This document shows positions 1 to 7,621 of a stretch of 32,363 nt of DNA, in pieces (position 1 is the first letter of the stretch; each line of letters opens with the position of its first letter). The DNA is from Pseudomonadota bacterium. GTDB lineage: Bacteria > Pseudomonadota > Gammaproteobacteria > JAKAQQ01. The stretch spans positions 1 to 32,363 of the forward strand of contig JAJZIH010000017.1 of NCBI GenBank assembly GCA_021810635.1, written 5' to 3'. The notes below the pieces were generated by a model. It worked only from the letters and a program-made list of their open reading frames with translations, had not been told where the DNA came from and made no database searches. The position numbers and the translations under genes are program-made.

Positions 1-290
1 ATGCCACTGCTGGTGATGTTTGTACCCAACGAATAATTCCCGAATGTTGGTGCACCCGTAGTAAGCGGTCCCACAGGGTTCAGAACCACGATTCCCCGCT
101 CCGATGGACCAAGGGGTGGATTCTTCGATGATGGGCCACAGGAAGAGGCGGTGGTGCCCGAAAGCGATGGAGTCACCCGGACCAGACCCTGACACGAAAC
201 CGGGGTCGCCCACGCGTAAACCGGGAAAACCCACAATACAAGCGAGAGAATCAGACCATCAAATACGATCGTAGCGAATCGGTTCGTCAT
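1..290 (-). CDS. Secreted protein of unknown function, 3' end beyond the window
   Basis: An open frame begins with ATG at 290 and runs off the left edge, giving the first 96 residues. The N-terminus (MTNRFATIVFDGLILSLVL...) has a basic start, a hydrophobic core and an Ala-Trp-Ala-Thr end, so a Sec signal peptide cut near residue 30 is likely. The mature part is rich in Ser, Thr, Gly and Pro, with two Cys. A good Shine-Dalgarno (CAGGAG) lies 9 nt before the ATG. The upstream gene stops only 19 nt away, so the two are probably one transcript. I recognise no family; the composition suggests an extracellular or surface protein. Confidence 0.6.
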   Translation of the reverse strand, partial: MTNRFATIVFDGLILSLVLWVFPVYAWATPVSCQGLVRVTPSLSGTTASSCGPSSKNPPLGPSERGIVVLNPVGPLTTGAPTFGNYSLGTNITSSG

Positions 291-309
291 GTCCCTGAAC
301 TCCTGTCGG

Positions 310-1323
310 TCAATGAGAAATGGATGATTGCCGTTCCCGGATCTCCCGGTAGTTGCGGCGGGCCATGGCCTCGCCCTCCCGGATCTCGCTGGCGGTGATC
401 GCCCCTTGGCTCTCCTTCCAGATTCTATAGGCCATTGCGGGCGAGCGGGTGAGCAGGTACGCGGTGTACAGCTCGGTAAAGGCTCGCGTCGGATTCTTGC
501 GATGGCCATACCAGCCATGAAGATAGATCTTGCTCAAGCTGATCCAAGCTGACGCGAGGCCGGCACGGGCGGCGCGATCAGTGATCATTTGTGTCGTTCG
601 TTCGGCCGCAGCTGGTGTGTCTTTCCCAAAAAGAACTGACGGGCGTCCCGCCGAATACATAACCGCCCACATGGTCCGGGGATTGAGGCTCCAGGCTGCA
701 ATCCGGGCCCAGTGTTCGATCGTGGTTTGCTTCGGATGGGTTTCCCCCAAACAAAAGTGATAGGTTTCGTTCAAGCGGGTGATCGCGGAAGCGAGATGTG
801 AGGTATGCAGGTGGTACATATCCTCGTGCGTGGCTTTCATCTGGGCAATTTTCTGTTTCAGTGCGGGCGGATTATCAGGAAGAGCGAGGCTGTGAAAAAC
901 ACAATATTCCAATCCCTTGAACAGCATTGTCGCTGCCCGCGTATTGCCTTGGTTGGCGAGAGCCGCTTCAGTTTTATAGAGACTGGCCAGGGGCGGACCC
1001 GAGAAATCAGGCTGAAGACCATCGGTTAGGAATCGATTCTCCAACTTAATACCCCAGTCCTTAATCTGCTGCGGGCTTGCAGACGGCGGCGGATCATGCA
1101 GAGGATTGTAGTAATGGAAGCCAGCAGAAGCACGCCTAGGGACGAACCCCAAATGCGTATTCGGCCAGACTCCGCCGGAGTGAGCTGCGGGTCTGGCAGC
1201 TGAGACGCGGGCTGCCGGCTGTGCCATCTGGTGCCGCGGGACGAGGAGGATGGCACCTATTCCTGCTGCTGTCAGCAACGCGACAGTGACGGTGATCACT
1301 CTGATACGGCGTGGCTTCGACAT
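310..1323 (-). CDS. Membrane-anchored or periplasmic SEL1-like repeat protein
   Basis: From the ATG at 1323 this is a 337-residue protein. It opens with a basic patch (MSKPRRIRV) and a hydrophobic stretch (ITVTVALLTAAGIGAILLV), typical of a signal anchor. Two segments look like SEL1/TPR-type alpha-alpha repeats: ALANQGNTRAATMLFKGLEY, and near the C-terminus RAGLASAWISLSKIYLHGWY followed by a proline/arginine turn and a second helix. SEL1 repeats mediate protein-protein contacts; the partner is unknown. A longer form starting GTG-ATG at 1365/1362 is possible; none of the starts has a strong ribosome site. It sits just upstream of the secreted protein at the left edge, in the same direction. 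Confidence 0.6.
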   Translation of the reverse strand: MSKPRRIRVITVTVALLTAAGIGAILLVPRHQMAQPAARVSAARPAAHSGGVWPNTHLGFVPRRASAGFHYYNPLHDPPPSASPQQIKDWGIKLENRFLTDGLQPDFSGPPLASLYKTEAALANQGNTRAATMLFKGLEYCVFHSLALPDNPPALKQKIAQMKATHEDMYHLHTSHLASAITRLNETYHFCLGETHPKQTTIEHWARIAAWSLNPRTMWAVMYSAGRPSVLFGKDTPAAAERTTQMITDRAARAGLASAWISLSKIYLHGWYGHRKNPTRAFTELYTAYLLTRSPAMAYRIWKESQGAITASEIREGEAMARRNYREIRERQSSISH

Positions 1324-1365
1324 TGCCCTGTCCAAGAAATCACGGCTAGACTTATATAGCATCAC

Positions 1366-2041
1366 TCTTGACGGGAGTCAAACGAGTGTATGAGGCCGGT
1401 ACAGGCTCCTTTGAATTTCACCAGCTCGCCGGTTTGTGAATCCTCGTCCCCGGAATGGGATCGGGTAGCTGGCTCGTCCTCAGCATCCAGGTGCGGTTGG
1501 GTTTCATGAAGTCCGCATGCTGTTTGAGCTGGCGCGAACCGTGTCGCACCACTCTCCCTATACACGCGTGCCGCCGTCATTATCCCGGCGGACTGACCGG
1601 CTGCATTCATCGCTCGCTTCGCCAGCCCTGCCAGCCTTCCCCCGAGTTCCGACAGGGTCGGCATCCGCAATCTCTTTTTCGGGACCTGCGCAACGTTCAC
1701 GACCCGTTGCCCCCCGCGTGTTCGCAGAGTCACCCTTGGGTAACCCCTTTACTTCGAAGGCTTCGGTCGCTTCGTTACCTCTACAACCGCTCCAATGGCT
1801 ACCGGCTTAAACGACCCTCTGCCGGGCGGGTCTATCTCCCACTGAGAGAGCGCACGTTTTCACGGCGCACGCAACTTGAGATTAAAGTGTAGCGCCGCTC
1901 GCACGCAACCGACGATCCCCCATATAAGGAATTTGAAAATTTCATACTGCTGGGCTTACGCAGGGCAGTCGCGGTTTCGTTATCGAGATCGGCCGATGTG
2001 AACCACGCGATCTCGCCATCACAGATAGCGCTTGTAGTGAC
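1366..2041. other. Gene-poor gap of about 680 bp
   Basis: No gene can be supported here. A minus-strand open frame (1733-1362, 123 codons) looks low-complexity, has no family resemblance, and ends in TGATG at the 1365/1362 start of the SEL1-like gene. Also on the minus strand, roughly 1861-1763, is a short stop-bounded frame containing KPVAIGAVVEVTKRPKPSK, which looks like a conserved peptide without a proper start. The region may be a decayed mobile-element or repeat remnant. I could not identify terminal repeats. Confidence 0.4.
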
Positions 2042-2938
2042 TCATGATGCAGCCCATCCAATGTCGCGAAGCAAGAAGCCCACAAGCTGCACCGCGGTCT
2101 CCGCGTCCTCCATGCACACCAGTCGCAAGTCTTTACCTTTGGCAGCCTGTTGCTCCTGTTCAGACGACTTCCCGCGCGAGTGCATGAGGCAAATCACCGT
2201 AGCCGCACTTTGCAGTCCTTCGCGCTTGTCCGATTCGTTGGAGATCATCCTGATCACGCCCGCCAGATCCTTTGTGTTGGCGTTGGTGCCGATCCAGGCC
2301 GCCAGGATGACACGCGCCGTCTCCCGGCAGACGTCCGCAATGGGTACCGGCTGCTGCCCATGGAACGCGGAAACCAGTTGGTCCAGCGCCTTGCGGATGG
2401 GGGCGGTGGGTACAGGGCTGCCATCACGCGACGACAGGGACTCCGCAAGTATCGGCAAAGCCCCCAAGGCTGAAATCGCGCGCAGGGTGAACAGCAGATC
2501 GCCGCTTGAGATGCGCTCAACTGCCACGACGCGCCATCGTGTCGTGAATCCCTGGTCGCCCAGCTCGATCGGCGCCGCTTCGAGTCGCGTTGTCGGCGTA
2601 ATATCCCACTGATTGATGGGACGATAGAAGCACTCGGCGTCCCATTCACCAGCGGCAACACCGACAAGCTGGCCAAATGGGTAGTTGCAAACATTCGCCG
2701 CTGGAAGCTTTTGCGGCGGATGGTCGGCCCTCACGTACAGGCGCCCGCACCGAATCCGGGTCACAGGGTCGAAGGAGTCTTCTCGAAAGAGGGGAGACGG
2801 GCAATCAGGCGAGTCCGAACCGCTCGGCAACCATACGCAGGTTGCACGCGTAAGAACCGGAATCGGATGAATTGCGCGGTAGAAATTTTGCTCTCCCTCG
2901 TAAACCAGGCCGCGACGTGTGGCCACCTGCATACCCAT
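2042..2938 (-). CDS. Unknown protein translationally coupled to the Abi gene
   Basis: This 298-residue protein starts at the ATG at 2938, which overlaps the stop of the Abi gene as TGATG, a classic coupling arrangement. No signal peptide or membrane segment is visible. The N-terminal half is a mixed alpha/beta region with aromatic and Cys residues. The C-terminal roughly 110 residues look helical and end in DAETAVQLVGFLLRDIGWAA. I do not recognise the family. The arrangement resembles two-gene abortive-infection or toxin-antitoxin modules, so a role as partner, regulator or antitoxin of the Abi protein is an inference from position only. The frame itself is intact although the upstream gene is broken. 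It is the last gene of the pair, with about 680 bp of gene-poor DNA beyond it. Confidence 0.7.
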   Translation of the reverse strand: MGMQVATRRGLVYEGEQNFYRAIHPIPVLTRATCVWLPSGSDSPDCPSPLFREDSFDPVTRIRCGRLYVRADHPPQKLPAANVCNYPFGQLVGVAAGEWDAECFYRPINQWDITPTTRLEAAPIELGDQGFTTRWRVVAVERISSGDLLFTLRAISALGALPILAESLSSRDGSPVPTAPIRKALDQLVSAFHGQQPVPIADVCRETARVILAAWIGTNANTKDLAGVIRMISNESDKREGLQSAATVICLMHSRGKSSEQEQQAAKGKDLRLVCMEDAETAVQLVGFLLRDIGWAAS

Positions 2939-3856
2939 CACGCGCTCTCCCGCCAAAGGGCAAAATCCTGCCATCCCGCTGGAAAACCCATCGCATCCCA
3001 AAGGTCGGGCCGTTCCGCAATCAGGCTGCACATCTGCGCTCGCCAGGTGGAATGGGGACTGATAACCCGGATGTGCCAGGCCAGTACGGTCAGTGAGTTG
3101 TAGAGCTGCTGGGAGTGCTGGGGGTCGTGCTGGAGTTGCTTGGCCAGTTCCGGCGGCTCCTTGGGCAGCGCCAGCGTTGCCACGACCAGCGAGCGGTTCC
3201 ACAGCCGGGCGTGGTGCGCGCAGACATTGCGGATATAGGCAATGTGCTCGACGAAGGAGCGAAAGGGTCTTTCGTGGATCCCGTAGGCGTCAGCGATTGC
3301 CTGGCGATCGCGGTGGTGTTTCAGAGATCCCAGCCACTTGGATAGATCGCCCAGCGACAGCACCTCGCACAAGGCCCAAATCGGCGGTTCCTCGTCGCGT
3401 TCAAGATAATGCCGCAGGAAGATCTCTTCCCGGGCGCTGTAGAGTGCTTCGACGCGCTGCAGCAGATCGGGGTGACTGGCATTGAACAGCTCCGCGTTGC
3501 GATGTGCGATCGGCCCGTCCCGGTGGCTCAGGACGTAGGCCCAGCGGGTGCGAAGGGACACCTCACACCTCAAAGCGCTCGATCGCGTCGTTGATCTCAA
3601 GCCGCAGGCGGCGGTCGAAGTCGTAGAGCTGGATGACGGTCTCGAATGTGGTGCCCGGCCGGAATGGATGTTCCCCGGAGCCATCGGGCTGCTCGAAGGT
3701 CATCCAGTAGCCACGCAACCGGTAGTAGTTGAGGTGCCCGAGGTAGTGACAGGCAAGGTCCTTGTCAGGGATGAGCATGCCGCGCCGACGCAGCAGTGTG
3801 ATCTGCTCGTCGAGCGTGGTGGCAGGCTTGGCCGGAGCCTTGCGCGGCGTGTTCAC
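2938..3856 (-). pseudogene. Abi_2 (AbiD/AbiF-like) HEPN protein, frameshifted
   Basis: Two adjacent frames encode one Abi_2-family protein. The first part, from GTG 3856 (or ATG 3943), carries the family's N-terminal pattern: TTLDEQITLLRRRGM, then HLNYYRLRGYW, then YDFDRRLRLEINDAIERFEV. It stops at TGA. The next frame continues with SLRTRWAYVLSH and contains the HEPN R-X4-H motif RNVCAH (R207/H212 of the repaired protein, bases 3231-3214). The break is a perfect tandem repeat of 7 bp at 3558-3571; removing one copy restores a ~303-residue protein, the usual family length. Abi_2 proteins act in phage exclusion, probably through HEPN RNase activity. The gene may be dead, phase-variable, or split by reinitiation at the GTG of the second repeat copy, which the first copy's GAGG precedes. 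Confidence 0.8.
3558..3571. repeat. Perfect 7-bp tandem duplication causing the Abi frameshift
   Basis: The plus strand reads ACACCTC twice in a row (GAGGTGT GAGGTGT on the coding strand). One unit is exactly the difference between the broken frame and an uninterrupted Abi_2 reading frame (ERFEV followed by SLRTRW). Short tandem duplications of this kind arise by replication slippage and can revert. Confidence 0.85.
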
Positions 3857-3938
3857 GCGCGGGCCCCAAAAGAAAAACCCGCCAAAATGCGCGTGCTGAC
3901 CGAAGTCGGTAGAGGCGAGGCGGGCATGGTTGAGGTAA

Positions 3939-3966
3939 AGCATACCACATTCGTTGATGAACGCAA
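3939..3966 (-). promoter_or_regulatory. Candidate promoter of the Abi pair, touching the IS remnant
   Basis: Read leftward, TTGCGT, a 16-bp spacer and TATGCT, with an upstream TGg that could act as an extended -10. The -35 hexamer lies in the transposase fragment, so this may be a hybrid promoter created by the IS remnant. It would give an approximately 75-nt leader before GTG 3856. That leader can pair CCCGCC (3924-3919) with GGCGGG (3883-3878) around a small ACCGA/TCGGT hairpin. Match to consensus is only moderate. Confidence 0.3.
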
Positions 3967-4179
3967 GGGTGCGTCTCGCCCAGACGTCTTGCGGGGCAAG
4001 ACCAGATCGGGCTTACGGTCGGTCGTGTGATCAACCGCTATAAGATGGCCAAGCACTTCACCCTCACCCTCACCGACGCGAGCCTGACCTTCGCGCGCAA
4101 GACCGATGCCATCGCCGCCGAGGCTCCCCTCGATGGGATCTATATCATCCGCACCCGCAACAGGTATCGCCCGTCTTGA
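3958..4179 (+). pseudogene. IS1634-type (IS4-like DDE) transposase fragment
   Basis: An open frame of 73 codons reads ...DQIGLTVGRVINRYKMAKHF..., then ...AIAAEAPLDGIYIIRT..., and ends at TGA. The strings VGRVINRYKMAKHF and EAPLDGIYIIRT are characteristic of the central part of IS1634-family transposases, which normally exceed 500 residues. Both the N-terminal part and the C-terminal catalytic end are missing; two in-frame stops lie just upstream. The fragment marks the boundary of the accessory segment carrying the Abi pair. Confidence 0.7.
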
Positions 4180-4683
4180 TAAACCGGGCGTGGATTCTTC
4201 GATCTGCCCTCTGTTCACCCGGTGAAATATCCTCACAGACAACCAGGCGGCCAACCTCACAGACAGCCTCAAACACCTGCGGAATCAGAATTACCTCTGC
4301 GCAAACAAATGATATCCCTATAACAGACAACATAATTTCCTATCCGTTCAATAGCAATAGCCCATTCGTTGCATGGCTGGTTGCAAATCCATATCCGAAA
4401 TGCCAAGAACTTACCATCCGCTTTCTTGGGAACCCTATCCCGGCCCATCGGTTTTGAGTGTGATAACCTCCTTTAGCACACTCTGTCGCAGCCGCACCCA
4501 TGACCCCCGAGATCCTCCCCCCCGAGATTTGTCAAGCGGGCAGAATCCAGCCTCCGGATGGAGTCTTGACAACCGAGGGGATCCTGATTCCAGCCCAAGA
4601 GGCCGGTGTCAGTGGGGGCTTCCGGATGCTACCGGCACTACATTGTCGGGGCCCCGAATCGCCCTTTCGCACGATAGCCATGC
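4180..4683. other. Intergenic stretch with an imperfect inverted repeat
   Basis: About 500 bp without a supportable gene between the IS fragment and the rpoZ promoter. Local AT content is higher at about 4300-4400 than in the neighbours, fitting imported or decayed DNA. At 4511-4583 two arms can pair: GATCC...TTGTCAAG on the left and CTTGACAA...GGATC on the right. The inner 8 bp are perfect, and about 28 bp lie between the arms. Short open frames here lack ribosome sites and family resemblance. Confidence 0.4.
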
Positions 4684-4712
4684 TTGGAAGCGGATCATTT
4701 TTCCGCTACAAT
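4684..4712 (+). promoter_or_regulatory. Sigma70 promoter of the rpoZ-spoT-ridA operon
   Basis: TTGGAA (4684-4689), a 17-bp spacer and TACAAT (4707-4712). Predicted start of transcription is near 4719, about 28 nt before rpoZ. The same GCTACAATGAAA string recurs at 24035-24046 upstream of ampD, although there no good -35 is seen. Confidence 0.65.
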
Positions 4713-4747
4713 GAAAGACCCTATACGATTTGATGGATGGGACTGCG

Positions 4748-5029
4748 ATGGCAAGGGTCACCGTTGAAGATTGCTTGGCACGGGTTCCGAATTTGTTCAC
4801 CTTGGTTCTGGTTGCGTCCAAAAGGGCGCGTCAGTTGTCAAACGGAGCGGTCACCTCGATTGACCGCGAGCATGACAAGCCGACCGTGATCGCGCTCCGT
4901 GAAGTGGCGGAAGGACTGGTCGGTCCCGAGGTTCTGAACCAGCCGGATGGCCCAAAGCCCGTCCTGACCGAAGAGCCCCCGCCCTTCCCGGACACTTTTA
5001 CGGTACCGGAGACGGACGAAGCTTTCTAA
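4748..5029 (+). CDS. rpoZ: RNA polymerase omega subunit
   Basis: A 93-residue protein starting [17 protein letters not shown], followed by [15 protein letters not shown] and [13 protein letters not shown]. These match the conserved omega core, including the R-A-R-Q segment and the ALRE helix. Omega binds the beta' subunit, helps assemble RNA polymerase and contributes to a ppGpp site. The start at 4748 is chosen because MARVTV is the family's normal N-terminus; an upstream in-frame ATG at 4730 would add six unconserved residues. spoT follows after 12 nt, the classic proteobacterial arrangement linking omega to the stringent response. Confidence 0.95.
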   Translation: MARVTVEDCLARVPNLFTLVLVASKRARQLSNGAVTSIDREHDKPTVIALREVAEGLVGPEVLNQPDGPKPVLTEEPPPFPDTFTVPETDEAF

Positions 5030-5041
5030 GCAGGTCTGCCC

Positions 5042-7204
5042 GTGACACTGCCCGAGGCGCAGGTCTCGACGAGTCGCGGGGGGGGCGGCCGCAAAGCGCA
5101 GGCTCCAGCGGCTTTTCTGGCTGAACTCGCGCACTATCTCCCGCAGCCGCAGATCGATTTTTTCGAAAAAGCCTACCTCTTCAGTGAGGAAGCCCATGCG
5201 GGCCAGAAACGGCTGTCGGGTGAGGCCTATATCAACCACCCCCTACAGGTGGCCCTCATCCTGGCGGAGTTGCATGTCGATGCAAAAACGCTGGCTGCGG
5301 CCGTCCTGCATGACGTCATCGAGGATACCCCGGTGACGCGGGCCGAGCTTGAAGTCCATTTCGGGACGGATGTGGCCCATCTGGTCGATGGCGTGAGCAA
5401 GCTGACCCAGATCTCTTTCCCGACCCATGCGGAAGCACAGGCCGAGAACTTCAGGAAAATGCTGCTGGCGATGGTGGACGACATCCGCGTGATTCTGATC
5501 AAGCTCGCGGACCGGCTGCACAACATGCGAACCCTGGGCAGCATGCCGGATGCCAAGCGCCGCCTCATTGCGGCTGAGACCCTCGAAATTTACGCGCCGA
5601 TCGCCTACCGTCTCGGCATGAATGCGTGGCGGCTCGAGCTTGAGGACCTCGGGTTCAGGAACCTCTACCCTCGCCGTTACCGGGTTCTTTCCGCCCGACT
5701 CCTGGAACGGAGGCGCCACCGCAAGGAACTCATCCGCCGGACCGAAACCACGCTCAAGCGGGCTTTAGACCAGGAGGGTATCGAAGTGGTCCTGACCAGC
5801 CGGGAAAAGCACCTCTACGGCGTTTACTGCAAGATGAAGCACAAGGGCCTGACCTGGAACGAGGTCTGGGACCGCTATGGGTTCCGCATCATTGTCGATC
5901 GTGAAGATACCGCCTACCGGTCACTCGGGGTGGTTCACCATCTCTTTAGCCCACTGCCCGGCAAGTTCAAGGACTACATTGCCATCCCGAAGGTCAACGG
6001 CTACCAGTCTCTCCATACGGTGGTGATCGGCCCCGAAGGCGTTCCGATCGAGATTCAGATCCGTACGCGGATCATGGACCAGATCGCCGAAGCTGGCATT
6101 GCGGCACACTGGCTTTACAAAACCGGGGAGGAAACTGCCCGGTCCACCGAGTTCCGGGCTCGGGAATGGATCCGCGATCTGGTTGAGATCCAGGATCGGA
6201 CCGGGAGTTCCGTTGAGTTCATGGAAAACGTCAAGGTGGACCTGTTCCCCGACGAAGTCTATGTCTTCACCCCTCGTGGTGAGATCCGTCGCCTGCCGCG
6301 CGGATCCACGCCCATTGATTTTGCCTACGCGGTGCATACCGACCTTGGCAATTCCTGTGTCGCAGCCAAGATCGACCGGCAACTGGTTCCGCTGAGAACC
6401 ATCCTCCAGAGCGGGCAACTGGTGGAAATCCTGACCGCCCGCGGCGCCCGTCCCAATCCGGCCTGGCTCAACTTCGTGGTCACTGCGAAGGCACGCACCA
6501 ACATCCGTCAGTTTCTCAAGAACTTGGAACGGACCGAAGCCCGTCGGCTGGGGGAACAACTGGTGAACCAGATTCTCGCACGGGCCCATACCTCCCTTCA
6601 CCGGGTGGATCCCCAGCGTCTCGCCGATCTGGCCCATAGCTTCAAGGTGGAGAATGTAGAAACTCTTCTGGTGCAGATTGGGCTGGGTGAACGGCCGGCC
6701 ATGCTGGTGGCGCATGCCGTTCTCCAGTCGCCGACCGTCGAAATGATGCCGTCTCTGGCCACTCCGATTGTCATCCGGGGCACCGAGGGCGTCGTCGTCA
6801 CCTTCGCTCGCTGCTGTTATCCGATTCCCGGAGATGAAATTTCCGGGTTTCTGTCCGTCGGGCGAGGGATGGTCATCCACCGCAATGACTGCCCCAATCT
6901 CCTGGAACAGCGCAAATCAGCCGACAAATGGGTGGAGCTGGAATGGGAATCCGGGCTCAGCCGTGATTTTTCGGTGGCTTTCCGCGTCGATGTCACGAAT
7001 GAGCGGGGTGCTCTGGCCCAGATTGCCGCGCAGATTGCCGAACGCGGCTCCAATATCGAGCAGGTCGCCGTCACAGAGCGGGATGGACTGATTGCAACGC
7101 TCAACTTCACCTGCACGGTCCGTGACCGCAAGCATCTGGCGGATTTGTTCCGCCACCTGCGTCGCGTGACCGTGGTTTCACGGATCACCCGAGTCCGGAC
7201 CTGA
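5042..7204 (+). CDS. spoT: Bifunctional (p)ppGpp synthetase/hydrolase
   Basis: A 720-residue RelA/SpoT-family enzyme with a GTG start 12 nt after rpoZ. The N-terminal HD hydrolase domain is intact: H66 in YINHPLQVA and HDVIED at 90-95 supply the metal-binding residues. The synthetase domain follows (YGFRIIVDREDTAYRSLG, then GYQSLHTVVIGPEGVPIEIQ), then a TGS domain (DEVYVFTPRGEIRRLPRGST) and a C-terminal ACT domain (residues about 645-720). An intact HD site means it can both make and degrade ppGpp, so SpoT or Rel-like rather than a synthetase-only RelA. It is the second gene of the rpoZ operon; ridA follows 33 nt later. Confidence 0.95.
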   Translation: MTLPEAQVSTSRGGGGRKAQAPAAFLAELAHYLPQPQIDFFEKAYLFSEEAHAGQKRLSGEAYINHPLQVALILAELHVDAKTLAAAVLHDVIEDTPVTRAELEVHFGTDVAHLVDGVSKLTQISFPTHAEAQAENFRKMLLAMVDDIRVILIKLADRLHNMRTLGSMPDAKRRLIAAETLEIYAPIAYRLGMNAWRLELEDLGFRNLYPRRYRVLSARLLERRRHRKELIRRTETTLKRALDQEGIEVVLTSREKHLYGVYCKMKHKGLTWNEVWDRYGFRIIVDREDTAYRSLGVVHHLFSPLPGKFKDYIAIPKVNGYQSLHTVVIGPEGVPIEIQIRTRIMDQIAEAGIAAHWLYKTGEETARSTEFRAREWIRDLVEIQDRTGSSVEFMENVKVDLFPDEVYVFTPRGEIRRLPRGSTPIDFAYAVHTDLGNSCVAAKIDRQLVPLRTILQSGQLVEILTARGARPNPAWLNFVVTAKARTNIRQFLKNLERTEARRLGEQLVNQILARAHTSLHRVDPQRLADLAHSFKVENVETLLVQIGLGERPAMLVAHAVLQSPTVEMMPSLATPIVIRGTEGVVVTFARCCYPIPGDEISGFLSVGRGMVIHRNDCPNLLEQRKSADKWVELEWESGLSRDFSVAFRVDVTNERGALAQIAAQIAERGSNIEQVAVTERDGLIATLNFTCTVRDRKHLADLFRHLRRVTVVSRITRVRT

Positions 7205-7237
7205 GCCTCAACCGTTCCCAGACCCTGAGGATTCCCG

Positions 7238-7621
7238 ATGGTTGACAAAATACCCCTGGTTTCGCCGCAGGCACCCCGTGCGATCGGTCCCTATTCCTCA
7301 GCGCTCCGGGCGGGGACATGGATTTTTGTTTCCGGTCTGATCGGTCTGGATCCGGCGAACGGGGAACTGGTTTCGCCCGATTTCAAGCCGCAGGCGGAAC
7401 GGGCCCTCCGAAATCTCGAAGCCCTGTGTGAAGAGGCCGGAGGCATGGATCGGGTCGTCAAGGTGACGGTCTTCCTGACCGATCTGGGAGATTACCAGGC
7501 GCTGAATGAACTCTTTGTCCGCTTCTGGCAGGCGCCCTATCCAGCCCGCTCGGTCGTGCAGGTTGTGGCCCTGCCACGCGGCGCCCGTATAGAGGTTGAG
7601 GCGATCGTCGCTGGTGGCTAG
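7238..7621 (+). CDS. ridA: RidA-family enamine/imine deaminase
   Basis: A 127-residue YjgF/YER057c/UK114-family protein. RidA hydrolyses reactive 2-aminoacrylate and related imines released by PLP enzymes. Visible signatures are APRAIGPYSSALRAGTWIFV near the N-terminus, and ALPRGARIEVEAIVAG at the C-terminus with the conserved substrate-binding Arg. A Shine-Dalgarno (TGAGGA) precedes the ATG by 6 nt. It closes the rpoZ-spoT operon, as in many Gammaproteobacteria. Its TAG stop shares the CTAG palindrome with the stop of the convergent PyrK-like gene, leaving no room for a terminator. Confidence 0.95.
   Translation: MVDKIPLVSPQAPRAIGPYSSALRAGTWIFVSGLIGLDPANGELVSPDFKPQAERALRNLEALCEEAGGMDRVVKVTVFLTDLGDYQALNELFVRFWQAPYPARSVVQVVALPRGARIEVEAIVAGG

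Noticed and set aside
1362-1733. A 123-codon minus-strand frame ending TGATG at the SEL1-like start
   Set aside because: No family resemblance, low-complexity composition and no good ribosome site; the TGATG contact alone is weak evidence.
5921-6880. A 319-codon frame antisense to spoT
   Set aside because: It lies fully inside the clear synthetase/TGS region of spoT and looks like a mirror of its codon bias.
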